Notes: generated by a model from the sequence alone, not told the origin. Counted from the stretch's first letter, positions 1 to 9,590 are shown. The stretch is DNA of 64,000 nt from Microbulbifer sp. GL-2 (GCF_007183175.1 NZ_AP019807.1:4026001-4090000); one strand, 5' to 3'. Numbers and translations are program-made.

Positions 1-266
1 CCGAGCAGGCTGCGGAGACATTGCGTGATGCTCCCATCCCCCTCCAGGACCAGTTTGCTCGCCAGTTTGGCGACCTGAAAGACTGGGAGCAGAGCATGAT
101 TATTGCTTCGTTACAACGTGTGGCGCAAATGATGGATGCCCAGCATATCGATGCTTCACCGGTGTTGGATATTGGTGTTTTGGATCGCCAGGGGGCCTCT
201 ATGGACAAGTCAGGTGCCGCACTTGGTTACAGTGAAAGCACAGAAGAATCAGCAGATAAAAAATAG
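1..266 (+). CDS. MarR-family transcriptional regulator, C-terminal part (truncated by window edge)
   Basis: The frame is open from base 3 with no start in the window, so only the last ~88 residues are seen. The visible part has the helix pattern that follows the winged helix in MarR proteins: a dimerisation helix rich in Leu, Gln and Ala (around LKDWEQSMIIASLQRVAQMM). A polar tail follows. MarR proteins usually repress neighbouring oxidoreductase or efflux genes and release DNA on binding a small phenolic ligand. The FAD monooxygenase 240 bp downstream on the same strand is a plausible target (inference). The DNA-binding half is outside the window, so the family call rests on the C-terminus alone. 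Confidence 0.6.
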   Translation, partial: EQAAETLRDAPIPLQDQFARQFGDLKDWEQSMIIASLQRVAQMMDAQHIDASPVLDIGVLDRQGASMDKSGAALGYSESTEESADKK

Positions 267-319
267 ACTCAATTGCTCGAACTGTAAACTTCGCGCAATC
301 AACTCTACCCAGAATAAGA

Positions 320-348
320 GAGAAGTGAACTGAAATTGGTCACTTCTC
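320..348 (+). terminator. 9-bp inverted repeat after the MarR gene
   Basis: GAGAAGTGA (320-328) and TCACTTCTC (340-348) are perfect inverted arms around an 11-base loop, 54 bp after the MarR stop codon. There is no T tract directly after it, so it is either a weak terminator or an operator. Confidence 0.35.
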
Positions 349-504
349 AGCAACTAATTTAGCCGGGCTCCTTGCAGTTGCTATTGCCAATCGTCACTCG
401 TCTAAGCTTACTGCAGGTACTCTTTAGGGTGGGGTGGGCTTCTTAAGCATTACTTCTTTGAATTTCATGTTCCTCTCAGAAACCTTGGGCTGCAAGCCAC
501 AGAT

Positions 505-1569
505 ATGGATATTTTAATCGTTGGCGCTGGGCCAACAGGGTTAACTGCCGCGACAACTTTGGCCTCCAGGGGTATAGCTTGTCGTATTGTCGAACGCAAA
601 AGTGAACCGTCTGAGCTATCCCGTGCTGTCGGTATAATGCCGGCAACCATTGATGCCTTAAAGACCCTGGGGGTCGCAGAGGCGTTTCTCGAAGAGGCAA
701 TGCCATTGCGTAAAATGCATATATTACGCGATGAGAGAACTCTGGCTTACTTGGACAATCGTGGTAATGAGTTTAAGAATAGGGTTCCCTTGGGGCTTCC
801 GCAGAATCGAACAGAAGGTATTTTACGGGATGCGCTTTTGGAGAAGGGCACCAAAGTTGAGTACGACCTCTCTGTAAATACAATAATCTCAACCTCCGAG
901 AAGACAGAGGTCCATTTTTCAGACAATACGAGAGCTGAATTCGACTGGATTATTGCTGCCGATGGTATTCAGTCTTCAACCCGGAAGCAGCTTCAAATTC
1001 AATATCCAGGGATCGACCTGCCAGGCAAATGGTCCATAGCTGATGTTGATTTGGCCGGAGATTTTGATCCTGAGGAAATTACTCTGGATCTCTACGGCAG
1101 GGATAACCAGTTCACGCTGATTCTACCAATCGAGAAGCGCCGTGCCCGTATTGCATCCTCAACGGAGGATGCCCTGGCGAATATGAAATTACCGCTAAAT
1201 ATTGGCAATGTCCGGCGCACTGGGACTTTTCAAATTTCCATAAGGCAAGCGGAAACATACCGTAAAAACCGTATTTTATTAGCTGGGGATGCAGCACACT
1301 GTCACTCCCCCGTGGGAGGGAAAGGAATGAATCTGGGAATGGCGGATGCAGTAGCTGCGGCTACGGCTATAGTAAATGGCAATGTTGATCAATACTCCGA
1401 GGTGCGCCGTAAAGCGGGCATATCTGTTGTGAGGAAAACTGAAATTGCACGATACCTGATATCTTCTGGGAACCCACTGGCAAAGGCCTTTTTCTGGCTC
1501 TCGGTCAAGAGTATATCTTCTATAACTCCCTTACATCATGCCTTTATGAAACAGTGGATTTCAGTTTGA
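505..1569 (+). CDS. FAD-dependent aromatic-type monooxygenase (PF01494 family)
   Basis: This 354-residue protein is a class A flavoprotein monooxygenase. These enzymes use NAD(P)H and O2 to hydroxylate aromatic or other ring substrates. The N-terminus is the dinucleotide-binding GxGxxG (VGAGPTGL, residues ~6-13) with the acidic residue ending beta-2 (ERK, ~30). A DG motif (AADGIQSSTRKQL) sits in the middle. The GD motif that contacts the FAD ribityl chain (LLAGDAAHCHSPVGGKGMN) lies around residue 255-275. The protein is shorter than TfdB/PheA hydroxylases (about 500-600) and lacks their C-terminal thioredoxin-like domain, so it resembles the compact PHBH-like members. The substrate cannot be read from the sequence. 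A MarR gene lies upstream. Confidence 0.85.
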   Translation: MDILIVGAGPTGLTAATTLASRGIACRIVERKSEPSELSRAVGIMPATIDALKTLGVAEAFLEEAMPLRKMHILRDERTLAYLDNRGNEFKNRVPLGLPQNRTEGILRDALLEKGTKVEYDLSVNTIISTSEKTEVHFSDNTRAEFDWIIAADGIQSSTRKQLQIQYPGIDLPGKWSIADVDLAGDFDPEEITLDLYGRDNQFTLILPIEKRRARIASSTEDALANMKLPLNIGNVRRTGTFQISIRQAETYRKNRILLAGDAAHCHSPVGGKGMNLGMADAVAAATAIVNGNVDQYSEVRRKAGISVVRKTEIARYLISSGNPLAKAFFWLSVKSISSITPLHHAFMKQWISV

Positions 1570-1669
1570 TCTGTAGCTAATAAATTATTCCAGGCTGATG
1601 GAGTGGAGCGATCCATATTAACTCTAAATACGCACTAAATTATTTTTGCTGAAGCCGAATACCACAGTT

Positions 1670-1732
1670 AGCCCACCAGAAATACATTTCTGGAAAAAAA
1701 CAAAAGGCACGAATATCCCTGCAGGTGGGCTT
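1670..1732. repeat. Nested hairpin between convergent genes
   Basis: CCAGAAAT/ATTTCTGG (1676-1683/1686-1693) form a perfect hairpin with a 2-base loop. It lies inside wider arms AGCCCACC (1670-1677) and GGTGGGCT (1725-1732), which is followed by a T-rich stretch on the plus strand. It separates the convergent monooxygenase and aminotransferase genes and may act as a terminator in either direction. Confidence 0.4.
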
Positions 1733-1765
1733 GTTATTGTTCTTGATTGGATTGAATAAAAGGTT

Positions 1766-2965
1766 TCAGGAAAATTCCTGCTTTTCCATCCACGGAATAA
1801 TCCGTTCGAAAGCCTTTTCAATATTTTCAATGGAGGTCGCGTAACTGAAACGAAGTGCATTGCGACATGATTCACCAAAAGTATCGCCGGCTATAGTGCA
1901 AACTCCGGTCTCTCGCAATATACGCAGTGCGACATTATTACCGTTCACCCCTTCAGGCAAGGATGGAAACAAATAGAAGGCACCTTCTGGAATATAACCT
2001 TCAAGGTGGGGCGTTTGCTCCACCAGTTGCACCAGTCTGTTTCGTCTTTTCTTGTAAGTCTTAATGATATCATCAATGAAACTGCGATCACCTTTCAAAG
2101 CTGCCACTCCAGCCCACTGGCAGGGAGTGTTTGCAACCGTAGTCGTAAACATATGGTAGCGACGCAACTTACGAATAACACCCTGGCTTGCAATCATCCA
2201 GCCGATGCGCATACCGGCCATACTAAAAGTCTTAGAAAAACTGCTGATAATTATCACATGATCGAGATCTGAGCAGCACGAAAGTACACCGGCGTAATCA
2301 CGATTATCATAAATCAAGTGGTCGTAAACCTCGTCACTAACCACAAAAATTCCGCGATATGCCGCCTCCTGCACAATCATTTCCACAGTCTCACGTGGAT
2401 ATACTGTCCCGGTGGGGTTGCTGGGAGAGTTTAAAATAATTGCATGGGTATTTTTATCGATTGCGTCAATCACCTCTTGTGGATCCAACTGATGATTGTT
2501 CTCTGCTCGTGTGGGTATATAGTGAACCTCGCCACCGTTCATACGGATGAGCGGCGCGTACAACAGGAAGGATGGGTCGGCCATGATAAACTCGCGCCCC
2601 GGAGCCGACATGGCCGTTAAAGCCAGATAAATCGCTTCTGTCGCGCCTGTGGTAACAAGTACATTTTCCGGAGTTATTTCGCGCTCATAGCGCTCGCCAT
2701 TATACTCTGCGAGCGCCTCAAGTAGTTCTGGCAAGCCAGCATCCATCGTGTAGCCTGTTTGTCCGGCCTCCACAGCATCTACCGTGGCCTGGATAACGTG
2801 AGGTGGTGCAGGTGAGTCCGGCTGACCAATGGATAAATGAATTACATCATCCATGGTTGCCGCCAGGTTAACCATTTTGCGGATACCTGGTACCGGGATT
2901 GTTAGAAGCGCCGGATTCCAGACAGGATCTTCAGATTCGTAAAAATCAAATTCCAGTCCACTCAC
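1766..2965 (-). CDS. Fold-type I PLP aminotransferase (class I/II, aspartate-aminotransferase-like)
   Basis: This 399-residue protein transfers an amino group from an amino acid to a 2-oxo acid using pyridoxal phosphate. It has the family marks in order: substrate-loop SIGQPD (~45-50), TTGATEAIY (~105-113), NSPSNPTGT (~179-187, the Asn/Pro motif near PLP), the Asp-x-x-Tyr pair SDEVYDHL (~210-217), and the Schiff-base lysine in SSFSKTFSMAG (Lys ~245) followed by the MRIGW arginine region. The start is GTG, overlapping the amidase stop by four bases (GTGA), so the two are translationally coupled. It is the last gene of a minus-strand group with the amidase and the Ldh_2-type dehydrogenase. That grouping suggests catabolism of an amide or amino compound; the substrate is unknown. 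Confidence 0.88.
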   Translation of the reverse strand: MSGLEFDFYESEDPVWNPALLTIPVPGIRKMVNLAATMDDVIHLSIGQPDSPAPPHVIQATVDAVEAGQTGYTMDAGLPELLEALAEYNGERYEREITPENVLVTTGATEAIYLALTAMSAPGREFIMADPSFLLYAPLIRMNGGEVHYIPTRAENNHQLDPQEVIDAIDKNTHAIILNSPSNPTGTVYPRETVEMIVQEAAYRGIFVVSDEVYDHLIYDNRDYAGVLSCCSDLDHVIIISSFSKTFSMAGMRIGWMIASQGVIRKLRRYHMFTTTVANTPCQWAGVAALKGDRSFIDDIIKTYKKRRNRLVQLVEQTPHLEGYIPEGAFYLFPSLPEGVNGNNVALRILRETGVCTIAGDTFGESCRNALRFSYATSIENIEKAFERIIPWMEKQEFS

Positions 2966-4404
2966 GCGCGTTCTCCCTCGGCAATATCATTACGAAAGAG
3001 ATTTGGGTGCTTATCAGTTAATGGCGCAGCCAGTTGGTAGGCTTGCCCTGCGCGTAGTACCGTAGCGTCCTCGAAGCGACGCCCAACAATCTGCAGGCCA
3101 ATGGGCAGACCGCTGGAAGAAAATCCACAGGGTACAGACAGTGCAGGTTGACCCGTCATATTGAACGGGTAAGTAAATGGTGTCCAAGAAGGCCAGCGCG
3201 TGCTGGGCCAATCATTTGGCACTTCGCACCCAGCTTTGAAAGCAGTAATCGGCAGTGTAGGCGTCAACAACAAATCATACTTACGATGAAAATGCGCCAT
3301 GTGCTCGCTTAATATTGCACGTTCGTTAGCGGCTGACAGGTAATCCAGCATCGATAATTGTGAAGCTTTTTCAGCCACAGCGACCAGCTGACTATCCATC
3401 TGTGAGCGCTGACGCTTACCAAGAGGGCGCAGGGCATTGGCAGCCCCGCCGTAAAACAGGTGTCCAAAGGCCGCCAGAGGATCATCAAACCCTGGTGCTA
3501 CCTCAGTGACTTCGGCACCAAGGGACTGCAGCAAGTCTGCGGCATCGTGTACGGCCCCCTCTACATCCGGCTCATTTTGTACATATCCCAGGGTCGGGCT
3601 ATAGGCAATTTTCAACCCTTCAAGCAGTTCACGCGGCTCACCGGTGATCGCCTTCAGGTAATCAATATTGCGCCTAGGGATTGCATTGCTATCCCGGTAA
3701 TCGGCTTCGCTCAGTACATTCATCAACAATGCACAATCAGTTACTGTCAAGGCCATGGGCCCTGCGTGCGCCAGTGTTCCGAATGGACTTGGTGGCCAGT
3801 GAGGTACCTCCCCAAAACTAGGTTTAAGTCCTACAACACCGCAAAACCCCGCTGGGATACGAATGGACCCTCCCGCATCAGTACCCAGGGCGAGCGGACC
3901 TATACCGAGAGCCACGGACACAGCACTACCGCCGCTGGAACCACCGGCGGTTTTGTCAGTGTCCCAAGGATTGCGAGTAATGCCATCAACCGGGTTATCC
4001 GTCACCCCCTTCCAGCCGAACTCCGGTGTCGTGGTTTTGCCCAAAGGGACATAACCATTGCGGTTCAGCGCTGCGATACTGGGCGCCTCTTTGCCTAGAG
4101 TTGACTTGGGGTCGATGGTCTTCGAGCCCTTTATCGTGGGCCACATGGGTGTGAGGAAAACATCTTTGATTGCCACCGGTACCCCGTCTAAGATACCGCG
4201 GGTTTCCCCTTTGCTATAACGTTGGGCTGAGTCTCGAGCGAAAGTGAGGGTAGTCTCTCTATCCACCAAGCAGTAGGCGTTTACAATTGGATTGCAAAGT
4301 TCAATCTGCTTTAAAAGGGCTTCTGCGACATCCACGGGAGAAAATGACTTGTCTTTGTAACCTTGCAGCAGCTGCAAGGCAGTCATACCGACAAAATCAT
4401 TCAT
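2962..4404 (-). CDS. Amidase-signature family amidase
   Basis: This 480-residue hydrolase cleaves carboxylic amides (or carbamoyl/aryl-acylamide relatives). It has the Ser-cisSer-Lys triad of the amidase-signature family: Lys in VPVAIKDVF (~80), cis-Ser in the GGSSGGS loop (~156), and the nucleophile in GTDAGGSIR (~180). A normal-length C-terminal lid region follows (ALSVPCGFSSSGLPIGLQIVG near 430-450). The start ATG at 4404 has GAGGAT about 8 bases upstream. The gene overlaps the aminotransferase start. GatA is the closest well-known relative, but no gatB or gatC is nearby, so this is a free-standing amidase, not a transamidation subunit. Confidence 0.9.
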   Translation of the reverse strand: MNDFVGMTALQLLQGYKDKSFSPVDVAEALLKQIELCNPIVNAYCLVDRETTLTFARDSAQRYSKGETRGILDGVPVAIKDVFLTPMWPTIKGSKTIDPKSTLGKEAPSIAALNRNGYVPLGKTTTPEFGWKGVTDNPVDGITRNPWDTDKTAGGSSGGSAVSVALGIGPLALGTDAGGSIRIPAGFCGVVGLKPSFGEVPHWPPSPFGTLAHAGPMALTVTDCALLMNVLSEADYRDSNAIPRRNIDYLKAITGEPRELLEGLKIAYSPTLGYVQNEPDVEGAVHDAADLLQSLGAEVTEVAPGFDDPLAAFGHLFYGGAANALRPLGKRQRSQMDSQLVAVAEKASQLSMLDYLSAANERAILSEHMAHFHRKYDLLLTPTLPITAFKAGCEVPNDWPSTRWPSWTPFTYPFNMTGQPALSVPCGFSSSGLPIGLQIVGRRFEDATVLRAGQAYQLAAPLTDKHPNLFRNDIAEGERA

Positions 4405-4808
4405 CAGCTTATCCTCTTATTTTCCGTTTATGCCCCAATCGTAGTACCAGCGAACACTGCGCCTGATGTTTTCACGTGGTCTAAACCGCCCCAATCCACA
4501 AAGTTCCCATTTAATTCGAGATCACAATTTCCATAACAAGAAATATCCCAACCTGAACCCAGTTCTTTTGTGAACTTGGTGAAAGCAACGGGGCCCAGCC
4601 CGAAAAATGCGAGAACTGATATGGAATCAGGATTTGTCTGCGACACGCCCTAAAAGGGCAGGCCCCACAAACTTCAAAGAGAGAACCTATCGCCCCGTCA
4701 ACTGGAGAAGTACGACAAAATGGAAACAAAGGCACTTCAACACTTGGTTACTGTTGGCGCCTTGAGGATATATTTCGGTTCACTGACCTTGATTCTCTTA
4801 TCCAGTGA
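4405..4808. other. 404-bp gap between the dehydrogenase and amidase genes
   Basis: The gap holds a 72-codon minus-strand open frame (4428-4646) with no recognisable domain, and a second overlapping frame (4511-4735). Neither has a convincing ribosome-binding site or a familiar motif. It could be a leader with an internal promoter for the amidase-aminotransferase pair, or a decayed gene. Confidence 0.3.
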
Positions 4809-5870
4809 TCAGTTCTTTAGAATCGCAGAAGGAGGGACCACCTGTAATTTTTCTGCCCATGGCTGCAGATCCTGCATAATTGAGGGGTAGAGCTTTACAC
4901 CATCGCGCAATTGCTGCTCACGCATAGCCCAGGCTCGACGGCCAGGTACCCTCACGGCATTAGCATCATCACTTCTGTTTTGCTCCCATAAATTGCATAG
5001 AGCAATCGTCTGGCGTAAAAAGTTTGTCCTTGGCCCAAAAGACTGAGGATCTATAATCTGCAGGAAAACCGAGTTTGCTTCATTATCATGGGTGGCAGAC
5101 TCGTCTCCACGCCCATACCCCCCCAGTGCCATCGACAACACTTCCAACATGGCGCTCAGAGCGGCCCCCTTGTAACCGTGATCAACCCCGCCAACTGGCA
5201 GAATACTGCCGCCACTCTCAAAATCCTGCGGGTCATCGGAGAGCTTGCCATTACAGTCTTTGAGGCAGGCTGATGGCATCTTCTTATTTTCGCGCTTTGC
5301 GCGCGCCACATAGGCACCCGCGGTAACGGACATACTGATATCAAATAGAAGGGGGTAATCTCCGGCAGGTGCAACAAATGCCAGAGGGTTTGCAGAGAAC
5401 AGGGGGTCATGTCCCCCTTGCGGTGACACGGTATTCTCTGATGGGGTTGAGCAGGTGAGTATTGCCACATAACCAGCCTCGGCAATCTGTGGCAGATATG
5501 CCGCCAGACACGCTATATGCTGGCTGCGGCGTATCGTTGCAGTGACAACCCCCAACTCTGGCACACGCTGCAGCGCCATCTCTATCGCCTTGGTCATCAC
5601 CCAGGGGCCGGGTAAAAATTGTGCGTCCCAATTAAAACAGTTACCGAGATCCGAAAGTACTTGCGGCTCGCCGGCAAGCCTGGAATCTCCACTCTGCAGC
5701 CATTCCAAATTGCTGGCTACCCGGTTCATTCCATGAGTGGTAAAGCCAAGTAGATCCGCCTGTAGAAAAACATCGGCCATTACATCGGCGCGCTCCTCGG
5801 GGAGTCCCACCCGCTGAAACAAAGCGCTGGAAAATTGCCGTAATTCTGTAGCGGCGTAGCAATCAGGCAT
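4809..5870 (-). CDS. Malate/L-lactate/ureidoglycolate dehydrogenase-type oxidoreductase (Ldh_2, PF02615)
   Basis: This 353-residue NAD(P)-dependent oxidoreductase is of the YlbC/AllD/ComC family, which oxidises or reduces 2-hydroxyacids, ureidoglycolate or delta-1-piperideine-2-carboxylate and does not use a Rossmann fold. The diagnostic N-terminal segment is present (ADLLGFTTHGMNRV, residues ~50-63, matching the family D-x-x-G-x-x-x-HG-x-x-R pattern). A His in the SQHIACLAAY region (~115) and the GGVDHGYKGAALSAMLEVLS glycine-lysine region (~227-245) are also present. It is the first gene of a minus-strand set with an amidase and aminotransferase, though 404 bp separate it from the amidase. 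The dehydrogenase/amidase combination recalls ureide or cyclic-imino-acid metabolism, but nothing in the sequence fixes the substrate. Confidence 0.85.
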   Translation of the reverse strand: MPDCYAATELRQFSSALFQRVGLPEERADVMADVFLQADLLGFTTHGMNRVASNLEWLQSGDSRLAGEPQVLSDLGNCFNWDAQFLPGPWVMTKAIEMALQRVPELGVVTATIRRSQHIACLAAYLPQIAEAGYVAILTCSTPSENTVSPQGGHDPLFSANPLAFVAPAGDYPLLFDISMSVTAGAYVARAKRENKKMPSACLKDCNGKLSDDPQDFESGGSILPVGGVDHGYKGAALSAMLEVLSMALGGYGRGDESATHDNEANSVFLQIIDPQSFGPRTNFLRQTIALCNLWEQNRSDDANAVRVPGRRAWAMREQQLRDGVKLYPSIMQDLQPWAEKLQVVPPSAILKN

Positions 5871-6074
5871 GGATACTCCAGATTATGAAGGGTATTGAAG
5901 GGGTAAGCTGATCGATGCCTAATCATCGGCACAGAGAACAAATTATACTTCCCCCTGCAGAGAAGAGCTGGTGATTTAACCTTTCTAGTGTGGATTACGT
6001 TTACTTAATGTTCACCTAAGTGGCATAAACTGCTCTTCGGGATTTTCAGCCAAAGCCATTTCAGGTGTCAACAT

Positions 6075-6884
6075 ATGATAATCACACGAGAAAAAAGAAG
6101 CCGCCCCTCATTTTCAGACCCCTTAGCTATTTGTGTGGCATTTTACGGTGTGATTCTGTCACATTTTGCTTGGGCTGAAGAAGGTGTGAAGCAGTCCGCA
6201 GAACAGGTTGAGTCAAGCTTTTCCCTGGGAATTGGTGCCTTTAGTTCCGAATCGATTTATGTTGGAGGCAAGGATCAGCATCGAGTGTTGCCATTGCTCT
6301 CCGGTCACTATAAGCGTTTCTATTTTCAAGGCTTTGAGTTGGGAGCAGACCTATACCGCAATAGCAGGGTTCGTGTAAAGCTCGGGATTGGGGGCGACTT
6401 TACTGGAGATAAGGACCGGGGAGATAGCGACAACCTAGATGATATGAAAGAGCTGGATATCGCCGTCCTCGCCAACTTATCAATGAACTACCGCAGTCCA
6501 ATAGGGCTTTGGACGTTCGGTTTGGCTCAGGATATCAGCAATACCCATGGTGGTTATAAAGTATCCGCAGGGTACGGCTTTCCTTATGGGCAGGGCAGTT
6601 GGTTTATTAAGCCTGAACTCAATGTCAGCTGGCGGAGTGAGAATGCTTTGGACTACTACTATGGAGTGGATGCTGATGAAGCCACTTCCAATAGAGTCGC
6701 ATATAAAGTAAATGCGGATATCGCCACCAAGCTCAGCTTGCAAGTTGGTTATCTTTTCTCCCCTAAACTGATGTTGATGGGTGGGATAAATCAGACCTTG
6801 TATGGTGATGAGATAATGAATAGTCCTATAGTGGCCACGGATAGCTCTAGCCGTGCTTTACTAATGCTGAATTACAAATTCTAA
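6075..6884 (+). CDS. MipA/OmpV-family outer-membrane protein
   Basis: This 269-residue predicted beta-barrel has an unusually long basic N-region before a hydrophobic signal segment ending AWA|EE (residue ~34), so it is exported by Sec. The mature part shows alternating amphipathic strands, a LGADLYRNSRVRVKLGIGGDF strand-turn pattern, and a terminal aromatic (NYKF) typical of BAM-assembled barrels. MipA was found as a scaffold for murein synthesis enzymes in E. coli, and OmpV is an osmoregulated porin-like protein; which role applies here is unknown. The gene is monocistronic and divergent from the Ldh_2-type dehydrogenase gene. A start further in is possible because the N-region is long. Confidence 0.82.
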   Translation: MIITREKRSRPSFSDPLAICVAFYGVILSHFAWAEEGVKQSAEQVESSFSLGIGAFSSESIYVGGKDQHRVLPLLSGHYKRFYFQGFELGADLYRNSRVRVKLGIGGDFTGDKDRGDSDNLDDMKELDIAVLANLSMNYRSPIGLWTFGLAQDISNTHGGYKVSAGYGFPYGQGSWFIKPELNVSWRSENALDYYYGVDADEATSNRVAYKVNADIATKLSLQVGYLFSPKLMLMGGINQTLYGDEIMNSPIVATDSSSRALLMLNYKF

Positions 6885-7111
6885 GGCAAATATTCTTGTA
6901 CAAAATGCTCCAGACTAGACCGCAGGCTATCCAACTTGTGGGTGAGTTGTTTAGTTTGAACATACTTAAGCATAAGTAGAATTTTTTGATCCGTTAACTA
7001 AAAGGCATCTACGAAGACAGTTTTCCAGTATTTTATTCTGGTAGCCAATCGGCTTTTATAGGGCTTGGGTTGACTGCCTTTGCCGTAGAGCTTCACCAAA
7101 AGGTTGATCAG

Positions 7112-8131
7112 CTATTGCTGAAATATTGGGGTACTCAAAATTTTAAGCTTCTCTCTAAAAGAACCTGGCGAGGCACCCTCCCAGCGCCTGAATGCTTTAC
7201 CGAAAGCACTCTCATCAGAGTACCCTAGCGCGGTAGCAATTTCGGCATTAGTTTTTTTCCCCTCTCTTAGCCATAGTTTTGCATAATAACTGCGAACTTC
7301 ATCCTGAAGTGCTCGAAAATTAAACCGCTCCTTTTGTAATTTACGGCCCAAATGCCTGGGGCTGAGACAGAGATGGTGGGCAACTTGTTCCCGTGTTAAA
7401 CCGGGGTCCTGCTGAATTAAAAGTGATACTTTTTGGTGCAGAGTTTTTTCCTCAAGCGCCCGCAAGAGGGCATCAGCTTTGGGCTTTAAACAGTTCACCA
7501 CTTCTTTATCAGCTGCAATTAAAGGGAGGGCCAGATCTTTAGTGAGAAATTGGATTGCTGAGGCCGGCGCACTGAACTCCACCGGTATTTGCAAAAGTTC
7601 TTGATACTGTTGTTGTACTGCAAGACTGGGGGCAGGATAGGAGAGAAGCAGCCTTTGGGCCTGAAACTTTCCTCCAGTCATAATACGGGTTTGCTCTATG
7701 CAAGCAGCAAGTACCGTTTCCACCCGGATTTGCACGAAGCTGAGGAAGTTGGGCTTGTAGCAGAGATTTACGGTAAGCGCATCTTGATGCAAGCCAAAGT
7801 GACCACCTTCCCCCAGTAATGGATAGTAGGCAATCAATTGATCTATCGATGCCCCAAGATTTTTTTGGGTCATCAGTAAGTAGCCCACCAGTCCAATCTG
7901 GCTGGCCTGCATCGCAAGTCCTAGCCTTACTCCCAGCAGAGGGGTCGGATAAGAATGAGCCACCGCCTCCCAAAGCTGCTCTTGCAGATGAATTGGGACA
8001 CGATCCAACTGGTCAATTTGAGAAAGTACCTTCCTTGCGCTTTCAGGCACGGGTAGACCCAAACTGGACAATGCCCCAAGTAACGCTCTGGTGTAGCTAA
8101 GGTTTACGCTTCTCGAGTCAGCCAAATCCAT
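7112..8131 (-). CDS. AraC-family transcriptional regulator (Arabinose_bd-type N-terminus)
   Basis: This 339-residue regulator has two parts. Residues ~20-205 form the PF12625 ligand-binding domain typical of OruR/ArgR-like and MmsR-like regulators (LGVRLGLAMQASQIGLVGYLLMT region). Residues ~230-335 form the double helix-turn-helix of AraC: LTREQVAHHLCLSPRHLGRKLQKE, then IATALGYSDESAFGKAFRRWEGASPGSFR. It is divergent from the flavin monooxygenase operon with 118 bp between start codons, so it is probably its activator (inference from context). Confidence 0.88.
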   Translation of the reverse strand: MDLADSRSVNLSYTRALLGALSSLGLPVPESARKVLSQIDQLDRVPIHLQEQLWEAVAHSYPTPLLGVRLGLAMQASQIGLVGYLLMTQKNLGASIDQLIAYYPLLGEGGHFGLHQDALTVNLCYKPNFLSFVQIRVETVLAACIEQTRIMTGGKFQAQRLLLSYPAPSLAVQQQYQELLQIPVEFSAPASAIQFLTKDLALPLIAADKEVVNCLKPKADALLRALEEKTLHQKVSLLIQQDPGLTREQVAHHLCLSPRHLGRKLQKERFNFRALQDEVRSYYAKLWLREGKKTNAEIATALGYSDESAFGKAFRRWEGASPGSFREKLKILSTPIFQQ

Positions 8132-8249
8132 TTTGAATGTCCCAAATTAACCAGTACCTGCCCGATAATGACAATCTACGCCTGATTTGTCACGGTATAT
8201 TCCTTTCATCTTGGTTCTGAATTAAATGGTTATGGATGAGGGAGCCACT

Positions 8250-9590
8250 ATGAAACCCTATGCAGTAATTGGTGCAGGGCCCATGGGGCTTTGTACTATG
8301 CGAAATTTACGCAAGTTTGGCATCCCCTGTATTGGCTTTGAAGTACACAGCGATGTGGGCGGCTTGTGGGATATTGATAGCCCGACCAGCACAATGTATG
8401 AATCGGCACATCTTATCTCTTCAAAGAGAATGACAGAATTTACAGAGTTTCCGATGGATGAGAGGGTTGCTGAATACCCAAGTCACATGGAGATGTGCAT
8501 TTATTTTCGTGCATATGCGAGGAAATTCGGTCTCTACAATCACTATGAATTCAACACGGAAGTTGTGAAATGCGTACGTGGCGGAGAAGGCTGGTTAATT
8601 ACAACTCAAAGTAATGGGGTGGAGCAAACACGGTCATTTACGGGCTTGCTTATTGCCAGCGGCACTTTACATCACCCAAACAAACCAGAGCTACCAGGCC
8701 AATTCCTCGGGGAGCAGATGCACTCCGCGCAGTACAGGTCTCCAGAGATCTTTGCCGATAAAAAAGTCCTGTTAATTGGTTGTGGCAATAGCGGAGCGGA
8801 TATCGCTGTGGATGCAGTGCATAGGGCCAAGAGTGTGGATTTGAGTTTGCGCCGCGGCTACTACTTTCTGCCAAAATTTATTGCGGGCAAGCCTATTGAT
8901 CAGTTGGGCAGCTCACTCAAGATACCGCACTCCCTTAAACGGCGTATTACTAAGGCGCTAATCAAGTTTACTTTAGGCAGCCCTGTCCAATATGGGCTGC
9001 CCGAGCCCGATTACCGGCTGTTTGAATCCCACCCGGTAGTCAACTCCCTGTTACTGCACCACATTGGGCATGGTGACATTGACCCCAGGCCAGATATTAC
9101 ATCGGTAGTTGGGAAAAAAGTGTACTTCTCTGATGGCAAATACCGTGAGTATGACCTGATCGTGCAGGCTACAGGCTATAAATTGCACTATCCATTTATC
9201 GACGCCAATGAACTGAACTGGAGTGGATATGCGCCCAGTCTGTACTTGAATGTTTTCCACCCGGAGTCAGACAATTTTTTCATGATGGGCATGGTAGAGG
9301 CAGCAGGTTTGGGGTGGGAGGGGCGTAACAAGCAGGCGGAACTTGTCGCGCTGTATATCCATCAGTTAGCCGCTGGGGCACCCTCCGCCACCCGGTTCAG
9401 GAAAGTTATCAAACAACGGTCGGCGAAACGTGCCGATGGTGGTATGCAATATCTCGACCTTGAGCGCATGGCGTACTACGTGCACAAGGATACTTACCTG
9501 AAAGCGCTAAGAACTCATAGGGCGGAAATGCAAAGGGACTTAATAGCGCAAACCGCATTCTTCCCGGCTGGTGAATCAGTGGCTTCTTGA
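8250..9590 (+). CDS. Flavin-containing monooxygenase (FMO/YUCCA-like)
   Basis: This class B flavoprotein monooxygenase uses FAD and NADPH with O2 to oxygenate a soft nucleophile or ketone. It has the first GxGxxG (IGAGPMGL, near the N-terminus), the FMO fingerprint FxGxxxHxxxY (FLGEQMHSAQYR, ~residue 150), the second NADPH-binding GxGxxG (LLIGCGNSGADIAVDA, ~175) and the late ATGY segment (VQATGYKLHYPF). The fingerprint ends in Tyr, not Trp-Pro/Asp, so it groups with N-/S-oxidising FMOs more than classical Baeyer-Villiger enzymes. I chose ATG 8250 over 8226 because GAGGGAG lies just upstream. It is the first gene of a three-gene operon. Confidence 0.88.
   Translation: MKPYAVIGAGPMGLCTMRNLRKFGIPCIGFEVHSDVGGLWDIDSPTSTMYESAHLISSKRMTEFTEFPMDERVAEYPSHMEMCIYFRAYARKFGLYNHYEFNTEVVKCVRGGEGWLITTQSNGVEQTRSFTGLLIASGTLHHPNKPELPGQFLGEQMHSAQYRSPEIFADKKVLLIGCGNSGADIAVDAVHRAKSVDLSLRRGYYFLPKFIAGKPIDQLGSSLKIPHSLKRRITKALIKFTLGSPVQYGLPEPDYRLFESHPVVNSLLLHHIGHGDIDPRPDITSVVGKKVYFSDGKYREYDLIVQATGYKLHYPFIDANELNWSGYAPSLYLNVFHPESDNFFMMGMVEAAGLGWEGRNKQAELVALYIHQLAAGAPSATRFRKVIKQRSAKRADGGMQYLDLERMAYYVHKDTYLKALRTHRAEMQRDLIAQTAFFPAGESVAS

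Noticed and set aside
1112..1297. Antisense frames inside the monooxygenase and other genes
   Set aside because: Shadows of the real coding strand with no family signal.
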